Source: Cryobacterium sp. Y50 (GTDB lineage Bacteria; Actinomycetota; Actinomycetes; Actinomycetales; Microbacteriaceae). From it: 64,000 nucleotides of DNA. This document shows, one piece after another, positions 8,973 through 17,781 of the stretch. The first letter of the stretch is position 1. The number at the start of each line of letters is the position of its first letter. The notes under the pieces are model-generated. The model searched no databases and was not told the origin of the DNA. It worked only from the letters and a program-made list of their open reading frames with translations. Location of the stretch: positions 1 through 64,000 of the forward strand of contig NZ_PJJM01000090.1 in the NCBI RefSeq assembly GCF_002929805.1, read 5' to 3'. Made by a program: the position numbers and the translations under genes.

Positions 8973-10356
8973 ATTCGGGGTGCTCCCTCATCCAGTTCTG
9001 CCAAACGATAACGGCAGCATCGTGTTCCCCAACCGTGGTGGAGAAAGCCGTCTCGCCGGAGTCGAGGTTGATCGTCACGAAGAACAGCCAGGATCCGTCT
9101 ACCGGGTGCAGGGCTGCGTCGATCGCGAGGTCCCCGGGATTCGAGATCGGGCCGACGACCATACCGGGGTGCGCATAGGTGTTGTAGAGGTTGCCGGCGT
9201 CGGCACGTTCAGCGTCGGTCGTAGTGACCAGGTGGGTTTTGCCCGTGCCATAGGCGACAGTCGCGTCCGACTGCAGCAGCCCGCTGTCCCACTGGGCCGG
9301 GTCGAGTCGGTTTAGAAATACCCGGGACACCTTGTAATAGTCATCACGCAGGCCGGCCTCCCGCTGGATCAGCGAGGCGAACACGATCGTCGACCAGCGG
9401 TCCGCGACGGCCACACCGGCCGCATCGAGGGCCTCATACTGCCGGTTAACCATGGTCTGCAAAGCAATCTCGGCGGTGTCCTCCGGCGAGAAGGTGTACG
9501 TCGCGGGAAAGAGAAAACCCTCAAGAGTGGTCGCTTCGGTGGGCAGGCCAAACTGGGCCACGTTGGCGGCCGCGGCCTGCAGGTTCGCCAGGGGAATGTC
9601 TGTTCCCTCGGAGATCGCCGCCAGCACGTCGACGGCCGCGGTCCCCTCAGGCACGATAACGGTCTGGTTCAGTCGAGTGTTTTCATTTAACAGGGCGTCC
9701 AGCGCGGTGCTCGCGACCATCTTCGTTTTGAGTTGGTACGCACCGGGCTGGAACACCGGCTCTGGGGCCGTCTGCAACAGGAGGGAGTAGAACGCATCAA
9801 AGCTCTTGACCACGCCCTCTTCGACGAGGGTTGCGGCGATCTCCGAACCGCCGTTGCCGTTATGAATCATGACGATCACGCTTTCGCCGGTCGCCGCTTC
9901 CTCCGCGGTGAAGTCGGCCGGGCCTTGCGTGGCAGCAATGATCTGGGAGATCGGTCCCTGCAGAAACAGCGCAACTCCAGCCACGAGAGCGGCGAGAACG
10001 ACGAAGACGATCAGGCAGCCCCAAGCTCCCTTGCGGCTCCTCTTTTCCCGCCGCGGTTCGTCCGCGAGCAGTGAGCGCCGGTTCGTGCGTCCCCGACCGG
10101 AGCCACCGATCTCGCTCGCCGTCAGGAACGTGGCGGCATCATCGCTTGGTTCTGCCAACTCGGCTGCTCGTCTCGGCAGCAACGGCGGTTGAACAGATGC
10201 CGTTCCCCCGGACGGTGCCGCCGGCTCGGCTCGAGATTGCTCGACGCCAGTTCGATCTGTCGCCCCCGGTTCCGTCGCGCTCGTCTCCGCCGCAGCGGCC
10301 TGCTCCGCGCGTAATTGGCGACGGCTCGGCAGGGGCTCTTCCGGAGTACTCGGCAC
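8965..10356 (-). CDS. mltG: Endolytic murein transglycosylase MltG
   Basis: The 463-residue membrane-anchored lytic transglycosylase cleaves nascent glycan strands and probably sets their length. A long Ala/Glu-rich cytoplasmic N terminus (1-110) precedes one membrane helix at about 112-133. The YceG/MltG domain follows, with GFLFPATYTF, the catalytic-glutamate region ASLIQREAG, and YNTYAHPGMVVGPISNPG. The extended disordered N terminus is common in actinobacterial MltG. It starts two bases after the ruvX stop and overlaps aroE at its end; alaS-ruvX-mltG-aroE is the usual actinobacterial order. Confidence 0.94.
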   Translation of the reverse strand: MPSTPEEPLPSRRQLRAEQAAAAETSATEPGATDRTGVEQSRAEPAAPSGGTASVQPPLLPRRAAELAEPSDDAATFLTASEIGGSGRGRTNRRSLLADEPRREKRSRKGAWGCLIVFVVLAALVAGVALFLQGPISQIIAATQGPADFTAEEAATGESVIVMIHNGNGGSEIAATLVEEGVVKSFDAFYSLLLQTAPEPVFQPGAYQLKTKMVASTALDALLNENTRLNQTVIVPEGTAAVDVLAAISEGTDIPLANLQAAAANVAQFGLPTEATTLEGFLFPATYTFSPEDTAEIALQTMVNRQYEALDAAGVAVADRWSTIVFASLIQREAGLRDDYYKVSRVFLNRLDPAQWDSGLLQSDATVAYGTGKTHLVTTTDAERADAGNLYNTYAHPGMVVGPISNPGDLAIDAALHPVDGSWLFFVTINLDSGETAFSTTVGEHDAAVIVWQNWMREHPEYG

Positions 10357-10358
10357 GA

Positions 10359-10829
10359 TTACGGCCTCTCGGTCGGTTCGACGGGTGACCCTGGCAGCCG
10401 CCCGGAGGAACGCTCACTATTGAGCGCATGTTGCAAAATGATAGTCGCGGCCACCTGATCGATCACTGGCCGCTGCGTTTTCGCGGCACGACCGGATGCC
10501 CGCAGCGCGGATTGCGCCGACACCGTCGAGAGACGTTCGTCGACGAGCCGCACCGGAACGGCCAGAGTTGCGGCCAGGCGCGCGGCGAAACCGACCGCGT
10601 CGTCCGTGGAGGCGGTGGCGTTGCCTGACAATGCCAAGGGCAGGCCGACGATGACCTCGACGGCGTCAAGCTCGAGGGCCACCGCGAGAATGCGGGCCAG
10701 ATCGGTCACTCCGGTCTGGTCGCGGACGACGGTTTCCACCGGGGTCGCGAGCATGCCGTGGTTGTCGCTGCGGGCTAGACCGATGCGTACCTTGCCCACA
10801 TCCACGCCGAGGCGTACTCCTGAGCGCAT
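10359..10829 (-). CDS. ruvX: RuvX/YqgF-family putative Holliday junction resolvase
   Basis: The 156-residue RNase H-fold protein opens with LGVDVGKVRIG, containing the first catalytic Asp (residue 10). VGLPLALSG and the VDERLSTVSA stretch follow. The family is implicated in pre-16S rRNA processing and Holliday junction resolution. The frame is open to an ATG at 10928, three bases past the alaS stop. The extra 33 residues are low-complexity and unlike the family, so the ATG at 10829 is preferred, although neither start has a strong binding site. Confidence 0.88.
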   Translation of the reverse strand: MRSGVRLGVDVGKVRIGLARSDNHGMLATPVETVVRDQTGVTDLARILAVALELDAVEVIVGLPLALSGNATASTDDAVGFAARLAATLAVPVRLVDERLSTVSAQSALRASGRAAKTQRPVIDQVAATIILQHALNSERSSGRLPGSPVEPTERP

Positions 10830-10930
10830 CTTGCCGGGGACCGCATCCGGCACGACACCGCCGGACAGCTCCGCCGAACGACAAGGTTCGGCGGAGCCAG
10901 AGCGTGAGGGAGCTCGGTCAGACCTCATCG

Positions 10931-13585
10931 TTAGCGACTGACCGCCGCGACAACCGCCTGGAGAGCGGCCGGTAGGGCGTCGCCGTTGGGGCCACCGCCC
11001 TGGGCCAGATCGTCCTTGCCGCCGCCGCCGCCGCCGAGAATTCCGGCGACGGTCTTGGCGAGAGCCCCGGCCCTGTGGCCGGCATCCCGAGCAGCCTGGT
11101 TGGTGGCAACGATGACGACGGGCTTATCGGCGGCAACGGCCGACAAGGCTACGACGACCGCGTCCGTGCCGAGACGTTCCCGGGTCGCGAGGGCAAGCAT
11201 GCGCAGGTCGTCCGGGGAACCGAGCACGCCGAGGTCTTCGGCCACGATCGTCACAGCACCGACCCGGCGAGTCGCTGCCAGCAGGGCAGGAACCCGGTCG
11301 GTCAGGGCGTGGGCTTCGAAGGCCGCAATCTTCTTCTCGGCCGTCTTGAGGCTCGTCACCAGATCGCTGATGCGTTCGGGCAGCTGGTCACGCGGAGTCT
11401 TGAGGCTCGAGGTCAGCTGCGAGACCAGCATGCGCTCGGTGGCAAGGTCGCGGAACGCTTCGAGACCAACGAGCGATTCGATGCGACGGTTGGTCGATCC
11501 GACAGACGCCTCGCTGATCAGGTTGATCATGCCGATTTCAGCACTGCTGCCCACATGGGTGCCGGCGCACAGTTCGCGCGACCACGGGCCGCCGATGTCG
11601 ACGACGCGCACGACGTCACCGTACTTCTCTCCGAACAAGGCCATGGCACCGAGCGCCTTGGCTTCGGCAATGGGCAGTTCACGCGTGGTGACCGGCAGAT
11701 TATCCCGAATGGCGTTGTTGGAGATTTCTTCGATTTCGGTACGGGTCGCCGGTGACAGTGCCTGGTTCCACGAGAAGTCGAGGCGAAAGAAGCCGGCTTT
11801 GTTGTACGAGCCGGATTGGTGGGCGTTCGGGCCGAGCACCTGACGCAGGGCTGCGTGCAGCACATGAGTGCCAGAATGTGCCTGGCGGGCGCCACGTCGC
11901 CAGCTTTCGTCGACCACGCTCGTCGCACTGTCCCCCACACCGACCTCGCCGGACTGCACGAGCACCTTGTGACTGATCAGGCCCTTGACCGGCTTCTGCA
12001 CATCGAGCACCTTGAGCTCGTAGCCGGGACCGACGATGCGGCCGGCATCCGCGACCTGCCCGCCCGCTTCCGCCCAGAGCGCTGTCTCGGCGAGGATGAC
12101 TTCGGCTGTTTTTCCGGCGACGGCGGTCGTGACGGACTCACCGTCGACGATCAGGCCGAGCACGCTTGACTCGTTCTGCAGATCGTCATACCCGGTGAAC
12201 ACGGTCTCTCCGATGGCGCGGAAGGCGCTATAGACACCAAGGTCGGCGAGGGTCGTCTTCTTCGACTTCGCATCGGCCTTGGCCATGGTGCGCTGCTTGG
12301 TCATGAGTACGTCGAACGCATCACGGTTGACACTGAGGCCAGCTTCTTCGGCGATTTCCAGGGTGATCTCGATCGGAAAACCGTAGGTGTCGTGCAAGAG
12401 AAAAGCGGTCGGTCCGGCGAGTTCGGTCTTGTTGGCCTTCTTGGTCTTAGCTACGGCGAGGTCGAGCACTGCGCTACCACTGGCGAGGGTGCGCAGAAAG
12501 GTTTCTTCCTCGGCAAACGCGGCCTGGCTGATTCGACCGAAATCACTCTTGACCTCGGGGTAGGCGGCACTCATTGCATCACGCGACGCTGGCAGCAGTT
12601 CGGGCATACTCACGGTGTCGACGCCGAGCAGGCGCATCGCACGCACGCTGCGCCGCAGCAGGCGGCGGAGAATGTAGCCGCGGCCTTCATTGGATGGCAT
12701 GACGCCGTCGCTCATGAGCATGAGCGAGGAACGCACGTGGTCGGCGACGATGCGCATGCGTACGTCGTCGTCGTGGTCGGCGCCGTAACGTCGTCCGGAG
12801 AGCGCGGCGGCGCGGTCGAGTACCGGGCGTACCTGGTCGATCTCGTACATATTCTCGACACCCTGCTTCAGGAAGGCGACGCGCTCGAGGCCCATGCCCG
12901 TGTCGATGTTCTTCTTCGGCAGGTCGCCGAGAATCTGAAAGTCGCCCTTGCCGTTGCCTTCGCCGCGCAGGTACTGCATGAAGACGAGGTTCCAGATTTC
13001 AACGTAGCGATCGTCGTCGGTAGCCGGGCCACCGTCGACGCCAAAGGCGGGGCCGCGGTCGAAGAAGATTTCCGAGCAGGGGCCGGCCGGGCCGGGCTGA
13101 CCGGTGGACCAGTAGTTGGAGTCCATGCCGAGGCGTTGGATGCGGTTGTCCGGCACGCCGAGCGCACGCCAGTAGCGGTGCGCCTCATCATCGTCGAGGT
13201 AGATGGTTACCCAGAGGTCGCTCTCGCGAAAGCCGTAGCCGCCCTGGTTCTCCGGGGTGGTCAGCAGTTCCCAGGCGAAGCCGATGGCCTCTTCCTTGAA
13301 GTAATCGCCGAAGCTGAAGTTGCCGTTCATCTGAAAGAACGTGCCGTGGCGCGGGGTCTTGCCCACTTCTTCGATGTCGTTGGTACGAATGCATTTCTGC
13401 ACGCTGGTGGCGCGCGGATACGGCGCCGGAACCAGCCCAGTCAGGTACGGCACGAACGGCACCATGCCCGCCACGGTGAAGAGAAGGGTGGGGTCGTCAC
13501 TCACCAAGGAAGCGGACGGCACAACGGTGTGTCCACGATCGGCGAAGAAGTCGAGCCAGCGCCCGCGAATGTCAGCAGTCTGCAT
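10931..13585 (-). CDS. alaS: Alanine--tRNA ligase
   Basis: The 884-residue enzyme charges tRNA-Ala. It has the class II catalytic N-terminal domain (FNPTLLF-like VSDDPTLLFTVAGMVPF), the editing domain with HSGTHVLHAAL and the paired zinc ligands in CAGTHVGSSAEIG, and a C-terminal C-Ala domain ending in the GGGGGGKDDLAQGG glycine-rich stretch. Length is standard. It leads into ruvX-mltG-aro downstream and follows a small membrane-protein gene upstream on the same strand. Confidence 0.97.
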   Translation of the reverse strand: MQTADIRGRWLDFFADRGHTVVPSASLVSDDPTLLFTVAGMVPFVPYLTGLVPAPYPRATSVQKCIRTNDIEEVGKTPRHGTFFQMNGNFSFGDYFKEEAIGFAWELLTTPENQGGYGFRESDLWVTIYLDDDEAHRYWRALGVPDNRIQRLGMDSNYWSTGQPGPAGPCSEIFFDRGPAFGVDGGPATDDDRYVEIWNLVFMQYLRGEGNGKGDFQILGDLPKKNIDTGMGLERVAFLKQGVENMYEIDQVRPVLDRAAALSGRRYGADHDDDVRMRIVADHVRSSLMLMSDGVMPSNEGRGYILRRLLRRSVRAMRLLGVDTVSMPELLPASRDAMSAAYPEVKSDFGRISQAAFAEEETFLRTLASGSAVLDLAVAKTKKANKTELAGPTAFLLHDTYGFPIEITLEIAEEAGLSVNRDAFDVLMTKQRTMAKADAKSKKTTLADLGVYSAFRAIGETVFTGYDDLQNESSVLGLIVDGESVTTAVAGKTAEVILAETALWAEAGGQVADAGRIVGPGYELKVLDVQKPVKGLISHKVLVQSGEVGVGDSATSVVDESWRRGARQAHSGTHVLHAALRQVLGPNAHQSGSYNKAGFFRLDFSWNQALSPATRTEIEEISNNAIRDNLPVTTRELPIAEAKALGAMALFGEKYGDVVRVVDIGGPWSRELCAGTHVGSSAEIGMINLISEASVGSTNRRIESLVGLEAFRDLATERMLVSQLTSSLKTPRDQLPERISDLVTSLKTAEKKIAAFEAHALTDRVPALLAATRRVGAVTIVAEDLGVLGSPDDLRMLALATRERLGTDAVVVALSAVAADKPVVIVATNQAARDAGHRAGALAKTVAGILGGGGGGKDDLAQGGGPNGDALPAALQAVVAAVSR

Positions 13586-13656
13586 GGTGTCCGTAGTTTT
13601 TCTAGTGCATGAGTGAGGTGGTGCGGTAAAACCTGGTGTTTCAACTGAGCGGATGC

Positions 13657-13902
13657 TCAGGGCGCGCTGGGTGTCGGTGCGTCGCCAACGGCCGCGTCCT
13701 TAACAACCTCAGCGACATCACCGAGTGCGGCGTGCAGCTCGGCCTCGCGCTGCCGGTACCCCTCGGAGATGGCCTCGCCGAACTCCCGGGCCTTGGTGTC
13801 GAGTTCGGTGAAGAACTGCTTGCCCTGCTGAGTCTTGTTGACCTCGTGGGCAACGACGAAGCCAGCGGCCACACCGATGACCAACCAGATGACATTCTTC
13901 AT
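13657..13902 (-). CDS. Small membrane protein, YtxH-like
   Basis: The 81-residue protein has a single N-terminal membrane segment (about residues 4-17, VIWLVIGVAAGFVVAH) followed by a charged helical region that looks amphipathic. The overall shape matches the small proteins found between rpsD and alaS in related actinobacteria. The ATG at 13902 is preceded by AGGGAGAA; the longer frame to 13944 lacks such a site. No catalytic motif is visible and its role is unknown. A membrane-tethering or stress function, as suggested for YtxH proteins, is only a guess. Confidence 0.7.
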   Translation of the reverse strand: MKNVIWLVIGVAAGFVVAHEVNKTQQGKQFFTELDTKAREFGEAISEGYRQREAELHAALGDVAEVVKDAAVGDAPTPSAP

Positions 13903-14035
13903 GGCACTTCTCCCTGAATCTGCGCGGCCTGTGCTTTCAGTCAATAGAACCGAATTGAATGGAGCCAGGCACCGCTAGCCGTAGCTATCGATAAGACGGG
14001 CGTGAGAATATCAACGCCGTATCCAGAGTAGCCGG

Positions 14036-14407
14036 TCAACCCCGATTTCGCCCGGACCCCGGCCGTCCGACGCGAAAGGCCGCCCGAACCCCGGCCGAGA
14101 AGCCCGCGAGCTTGATTAGCGGACCGCCGACGGTGGCGGCGAACAGAGCGACGAGCGCTGAGACGTTACCGGTGACATCCGCTACGTTGCTGGTGATGGT
14201 GTCGACGCGGGCCAACTGCTGGTTAGTGGAGCGGATGGTCTCGGTCGTCTCGGCCAGCATCGGGGTGATTCCCGCGCTGACGTCATGGATGGCCGCGGTG
14301 GTTTCGTCAAACACCCGGCCCAGCTTGACCAGTGGAACGGCGATGACCGCCACCAGAATCGCAAATACGCCGGCGGCCACCAGCCCTGCAATATCTCCAC
14401 CCGTCAC
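14036..14407 (-). CDS. DUF948 domain protein
   Basis: The 123-residue protein has an N-terminal membrane helix (GDIAGLVAAGVFAILVAVIAV, about 4-24). A long predicted helical stretch follows (KLGRVFDETTAAIHDVSAGI... to about 90), the pattern of DUF948 proteins. The GTG at 14407, preceded by GGAG, is chosen because the longer frame to 14503 would read through the rpsD terminator hairpin at 14457-14488. Function is unknown; general-stress and chemotaxis-like coiled coils have been suggested for the family. Confidence 0.72.
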   Translation of the reverse strand: MTGGDIAGLVAAGVFAILVAVIAVPLVKLGRVFDETTAAIHDVSAGITPMLAETTETIRSTNQQLARVDTITSNVADVTGNVSALVALFAATVGGPLIKLAGFSAGVRAAFRVGRPGSGRNRG

Positions 14408-14453
14408 TGTGACTCCACTCAGATCAATGGGCCCCTGGGGAGCCCGGGTATAC

Positions 14454-14488
14454 AAAAAGGGCGGATCATCCAGAGACGATCCGCCCTT
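14454..14488 (-). terminator. Intrinsic terminator of rpsD
   Basis: Eleven-bp perfect stem AAGGGCGGATC (14457-14467) / GATCCGCCCTT (14478-14488) with a 10-nt loop. On the minus strand it is followed by TTTTT. It lies 39 bp past the rpsD stop. Confidence 0.85.
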
Positions 14489-14526
14489 CAGCGTACCGGT
14501 CAAAGACCGGTTAACGAGCTAGCGAG

Positions 14527-15156
14527 CTAGCGAGCTGCGTAGTACTCCACGACGAGCTGGACTTCACAGGTCACGGGGATCTCGATGCGCTTCGGGGTGC
14601 GCACGAGGCGGGCCTGAAGCTTGTCGAGCTCAACCTCGAGGTACGGCGGGAGCTTGGGAAGCAGGTCGACGTGTCCGCCGGCTGCTGCAACCTGGAAGGG
14701 CTCCATGCCTTCGCTGCGAGCCTTGACGTGCATGAGTTGGCCGGGCTTCACGCGGAAGGAGGGCCGGTCGACGAGCTCTCCGTCGACGAGGATGTGCCGG
14801 TGCACGATCATCTGGCGAGCCTGAGCGGTGGTGCGGGCGATAGCCGAACGAACGAGGAGAGCGTCGAGACGGGTCTCGAGGATCTCAACGAGGTTCTCAC
14901 CGGTCAGTCCCTGACGACGACGAGCCTGCTCGAAGGCAATCTTGAGCTGGGCTTCGCGGATGCCGTACTGGGCGCGTAAGCGCTGCTTTTCGCGGAGGCG
15001 CACGGCATAGTCCGAATCGGTCTTGCGCTTGGTGCGGCCGTGCTCACCGGGTGCATAGGGGCGCTTCTCGAGGAAGCGGGCTGCCTTCGGCGTAAGGGCA
15101 ATGCCCAGTGCGCGCGAGAGGCGGGTTTTACTGCGGGTACGTGACTTGGTAGACAC
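14527..15156 (-). CDS. rpsD: 30S ribosomal protein S4
   Basis: The 209-residue primary 16S rRNA-binding protein initiates small-subunit assembly. It has the N-terminal SRTRSKTRLSRALG region without zinc cysteines (the Cys-free form), the RLREKQRLRAQYGIRE helix and an S4 RNA-binding domain (RLDALLVRSAIARTTAQARQMIVHRHILVDG). It stands alone, not in an rpsM-rpsK-rpoA operon, as is common in this group. A GAAAGG binding site precedes the ATG, and about 270 bp of leader and promoter region separate it from rarA. A strong terminator follows. Confidence 0.96.
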   Translation of the reverse strand: MSTKSRTRSKTRLSRALGIALTPKAARFLEKRPYAPGEHGRTKRKTDSDYAVRLREKQRLRAQYGIREAQLKIAFEQARRRQGLTGENLVEILETRLDALLVRSAIARTTAQARQMIVHRHILVDGELVDRPSFRVKPGQLMHVKARSEGMEPFQVAAAGGHVDLLPKLPPYLEVELDKLQARLVRTPKRIEIPVTCEVQLVVEYYAAR

Positions 15157-15430
15157 GGTTTCCTTTCAATCGGACTCAATAACAGGGATACCAGGGCGAG
15201 TGCGAACGTGATCGACACAGGTCATGGGAGATCAGAGGATTGGGTGCCACGGGACGTTCGGCTACAGAACGATTCCCCTCCAAACTGGAAACGGACGCAG
15301 CCGCATGCCGAAACCAGTTGTAGGCAGAATAAAGGGTAGCACACGGCCGTCTTGAGCGGATGCGGTAAGTCCGGTTGGTGAGACCGCCATCGGCGGTCAC
15401 GGACGATCTCCTTAGTGCTGGTCACGCACT

Positions 15431-16771
15431 CTACTCATTGCGTACTATTCGGCGGATTTTCAGGAGGCGGGCCGAGATGTCGCGCTCGTGGCCGTGCTCG
15501 GTCGGCTCGTAGTAGCGCGTGGATTTGAGTTCGGTCGGCGGGTATTGCTGGGTCACTACGCCGAGGGCGTCGTCGTGCGGGTACCGGTAACCCTTGCCGT
15601 GGCCGAGGCGCTTGGCGCCTGGGTAGTGCGCGTCGCGCATACCCTTGGGCACGCGGCCCATCTTGCCGGCACGCACGTCAGCGATCGCCGCGTCGAGCGC
15701 CACGTAGGCAGCGTTCGATTTGGGGGCGGTCGCGAGGTGAACGACGGCCTGGGCCAGCGGTATGCGACCCTCCGGCATACCGATCAGTTGCACGGCATCG
15801 GCGGCGGCGACGGCGATGAGGAGAGATTGCGGGTCGGCCATGCCGATGTCTTCGGATGCAAGGACGATGATGCGGCGGCAAATATAGCGCGGGTCTTCGC
15901 CAGCCTCGATCATGCGTGCGAGATAGTGCAGGGCGGCGTCGACGTCACTGCCGCGCACCGATTTAATGAACGCGCTGATCACGTCATAGTGCTCGTCACC
16001 GTTGCGGTCGTAGCGCAGCAGCGCACGGTCAACGGCGAGCGAGACGATGTCGGTCGTGATCACTGGCTTGCCGGGCGCACCAGCTTCGAGCGTTGACTCC
16101 GCAGAAACGGATGCCGCCTCCAGCGCGGTCAGCGCCCGCCTCGCATCTCCGGAGGCGAGGCGGATGATGGCGCCGCGGGCCTCTGGCTCCAGTTCGAACC
16201 GGTCAGCGAGGCCGCGCGCATCGGTGACGGCGCGGTCCACAACAATGCCGAGGTCGTCGTCGCTGAGCACCTCGAGGGTGAGCAGAAGGGATCGAGACAG
16301 GAGCGGGGAAATGATCGAGAATGAGGGGTTCTCGGTGGTTGCGGCGACCAGGATAACGACGCCGTTCTCGACCCCGGGAAGCAAAGTATCTTGTTGAGCC
16401 TTGGAGAAGCGGTGGATCTCGTCGAGAAACAGCACCGTCGACAGTCCATACAGGTCCCGGTTGGTTCGGGCGTCCTCCATCACCTGGCGCACATCGCGCA
16501 CGCCGGCCGTCACAGCCGAGAGTTCAACGAAACGACGTCCGGAACTGTGTGCGATCGCCTGTGCGAGCGTGGTCTTGCCGGTGCCGGGCGGTCCCCAGAG
16601 AATGACCGACACGCTTCCGCGCTCCCCCGTCTTGTCACTGGCCAGACTGACCAGGGGCGATCCAAGGGTGAGCAGATGACGCTGACCTGCTACCTCATCC
16701 AAGGTTTTCGGGCGCATTCGTACAGCGAGGGGGGTTGCGCCGCTGCGCAGACCCGGTTGAGCATCCGACAT
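15431..16771 (-). CDS. rarA: Replication-associated recombination protein A (RarA/MgsA) AAA+ ATPase
   Basis: The 446-residue clamp-loader-like AAA+ protein acts at stalled replication forks. Walker A is GPPGTGKTTLAQ at about 60-71 and Walker B is VLFLDEIHRF. A sensor region with ATTENPSF and the C-terminal MgsA tetramerisation domain (GMRDAHYPGAKRLGHGKGYRYPHD) follow. All conserved blocks are present and length is normal. The gene is divergent from the cyclophilin gene, whose start lies about 105 bp away, so the two share a promoter region. Confidence 0.94.
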   Translation of the reverse strand: MSDAQPGLRSGATPLAVRMRPKTLDEVAGQRHLLTLGSPLVSLASDKTGERGSVSVILWGPPGTGKTTLAQAIAHSSGRRFVELSAVTAGVRDVRQVMEDARTNRDLYGLSTVLFLDEIHRFSKAQQDTLLPGVENGVVILVAATTENPSFSIISPLLSRSLLLTLEVLSDDDLGIVVDRAVTDARGLADRFELEPEARGAIIRLASGDARRALTALEAASVSAESTLEAGAPGKPVITTDIVSLAVDRALLRYDRNGDEHYDVISAFIKSVRGSDVDAALHYLARMIEAGEDPRYICRRIIVLASEDIGMADPQSLLIAVAAADAVQLIGMPEGRIPLAQAVVHLATAPKSNAAYVALDAAIADVRAGKMGRVPKGMRDAHYPGAKRLGHGKGYRYPHDDALGVVTQQYPPTELKSTRYYEPTEHGHERDISARLLKIRRIVRNE

Positions 16772-16877
16772 TCCTCCAGCGTAGTTTGTGCGTAGAGTTC
16801 TACGAGGTCGGGAGCGTTGGCGCCCGATTGCGTTTGTCCGGTCGTCGCCAACCCCGACGGCCCTGGAGGGGTTCCAA

Positions 16878-17672
16878 GTGGCTTCGAATTACAAGCTTGA
16901 GCGTGCGGCACGTGAAGAGCGCGGACGTGTTCGTTCCTACCAGGCTCGACGGGCGGTGCACGCGCGCCAGACGAAGCGGCGCGTGCGAGACAACCTGATC
17001 GCCGGTGGGGGCCTGCTCGTCGTGCTCACGCTGATCGTGGTGGCGCAAGTCTTCTACTTCAACGGCGGACCAGGTACTCCAGGAGCGACCACTGCGGCAA
17101 CCGACATCCCGACCACGACGCCGACAGCTGCCGACGGTGCCAATTCGGGTCAGGTGCCCGCCAGCACGCTGGCCGAAGGTCGCACCTGGACCGGCACCAT
17201 GACCCTCAACGACATTCCGGTCGGAATCGAGCTCGACGGTGCTTTGGCGCCGCAGGCGGTTTCATCGACTATCAACCTCGTTCAGACCGGGTTTTACAAC
17301 GGCCTCATCTGCCACCGCCTGACGGTGGAGGGCATTTTCGTGCTGCAGTGCGGCGATCCGGTGGGCGATGGCACCGGCGGCCCCGATTACAGCTACGGAC
17401 CGGTGGAGAATGCACCGACCGACGACGTGTATCCGGCTGGAACTCTCGCCATGGCACGTTCCGGCGATGACGGTTTCTCCAACGGCAGCCAGTTCTTCAT
17501 CGTCTATGAAGACAGCACCATCCCCGCCGACAGCGCGGGCGGCTACACGGTGCTCGGGCGCGTCACGAGTGGCCTCGACCGGATCAAGGCCGAGATCACG
17601 GAGGCTGGAATTACGGCAGGTGGCGCCTCGCCCGTCGTACCGACCACTATTACCGGCATAACAGTTCAGTAG
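16878..17672 (+). CDS. Membrane-anchored cyclophilin-type peptidylprolyl isomerase
   Basis: The 264-residue protein catalyses prolyl cis/trans isomerisation, here on the outer face of the membrane. A basic cytoplasmic N terminus (1-48) precedes one membrane helix (about 50-70, LIAGGGLLVVLTLIVVAQVF), a Thr/Ala-rich linker, and a cyclophilin domain from about 125. The domain contains TGFYNGLICHRL, FVLQCGDP, NGSQFFIVYEDS and GGYTVLGRV. GTG at 16878 is preceded by GGAGGGG. The open frame 30 codons upstream overlaps the rarA promoter region and is not preferred. Confidence 0.87.
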   Translation: MASNYKLERAAREERGRVRSYQARRAVHARQTKRRVRDNLIAGGGLLVVLTLIVVAQVFYFNGGPGTPGATTAATDIPTTTPTAADGANSGQVPASTLAEGRTWTGTMTLNDIPVGIELDGALAPQAVSSTINLVQTGFYNGLICHRLTVEGIFVLQCGDPVGDGTGGPDYSYGPVENAPTDDVYPAGTLAMARSGDDGFSNGSQFFIVYEDSTIPADSAGGYTVLGRVTSGLDRIKAEITEAGITAGGASPVVPTTITGITVQ

Positions 17673-17781
17673 GATCGATCGATCCCCCTGCGCTATTGCA
17701 ATAGGCTTGTCAGCGTATGTCCTGGCTCCGCATTTTTTCTTCCCGCGGCGCCCACACAACAACTCAGCAAAGGTGAGACTC

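Noticed and set aside
12392..13612. 406-codon plus-strand frame opposite alaS
   Set aside because: Shadow of the alanyl-tRNA synthetase gene; no ribosome-binding site or motif.
15157..15430. Ribosomal-protein autoregulatory structure in the rpsD leader
   Set aside because: The leader is about 270 bp with no gene, but I could not draw a convincing S4-binding structure by eye.
17690..17706. Terminator after the cyclophilin gene
   Set aside because: The short CTATTGCAATAG palindrome has no loop and no T-tract.
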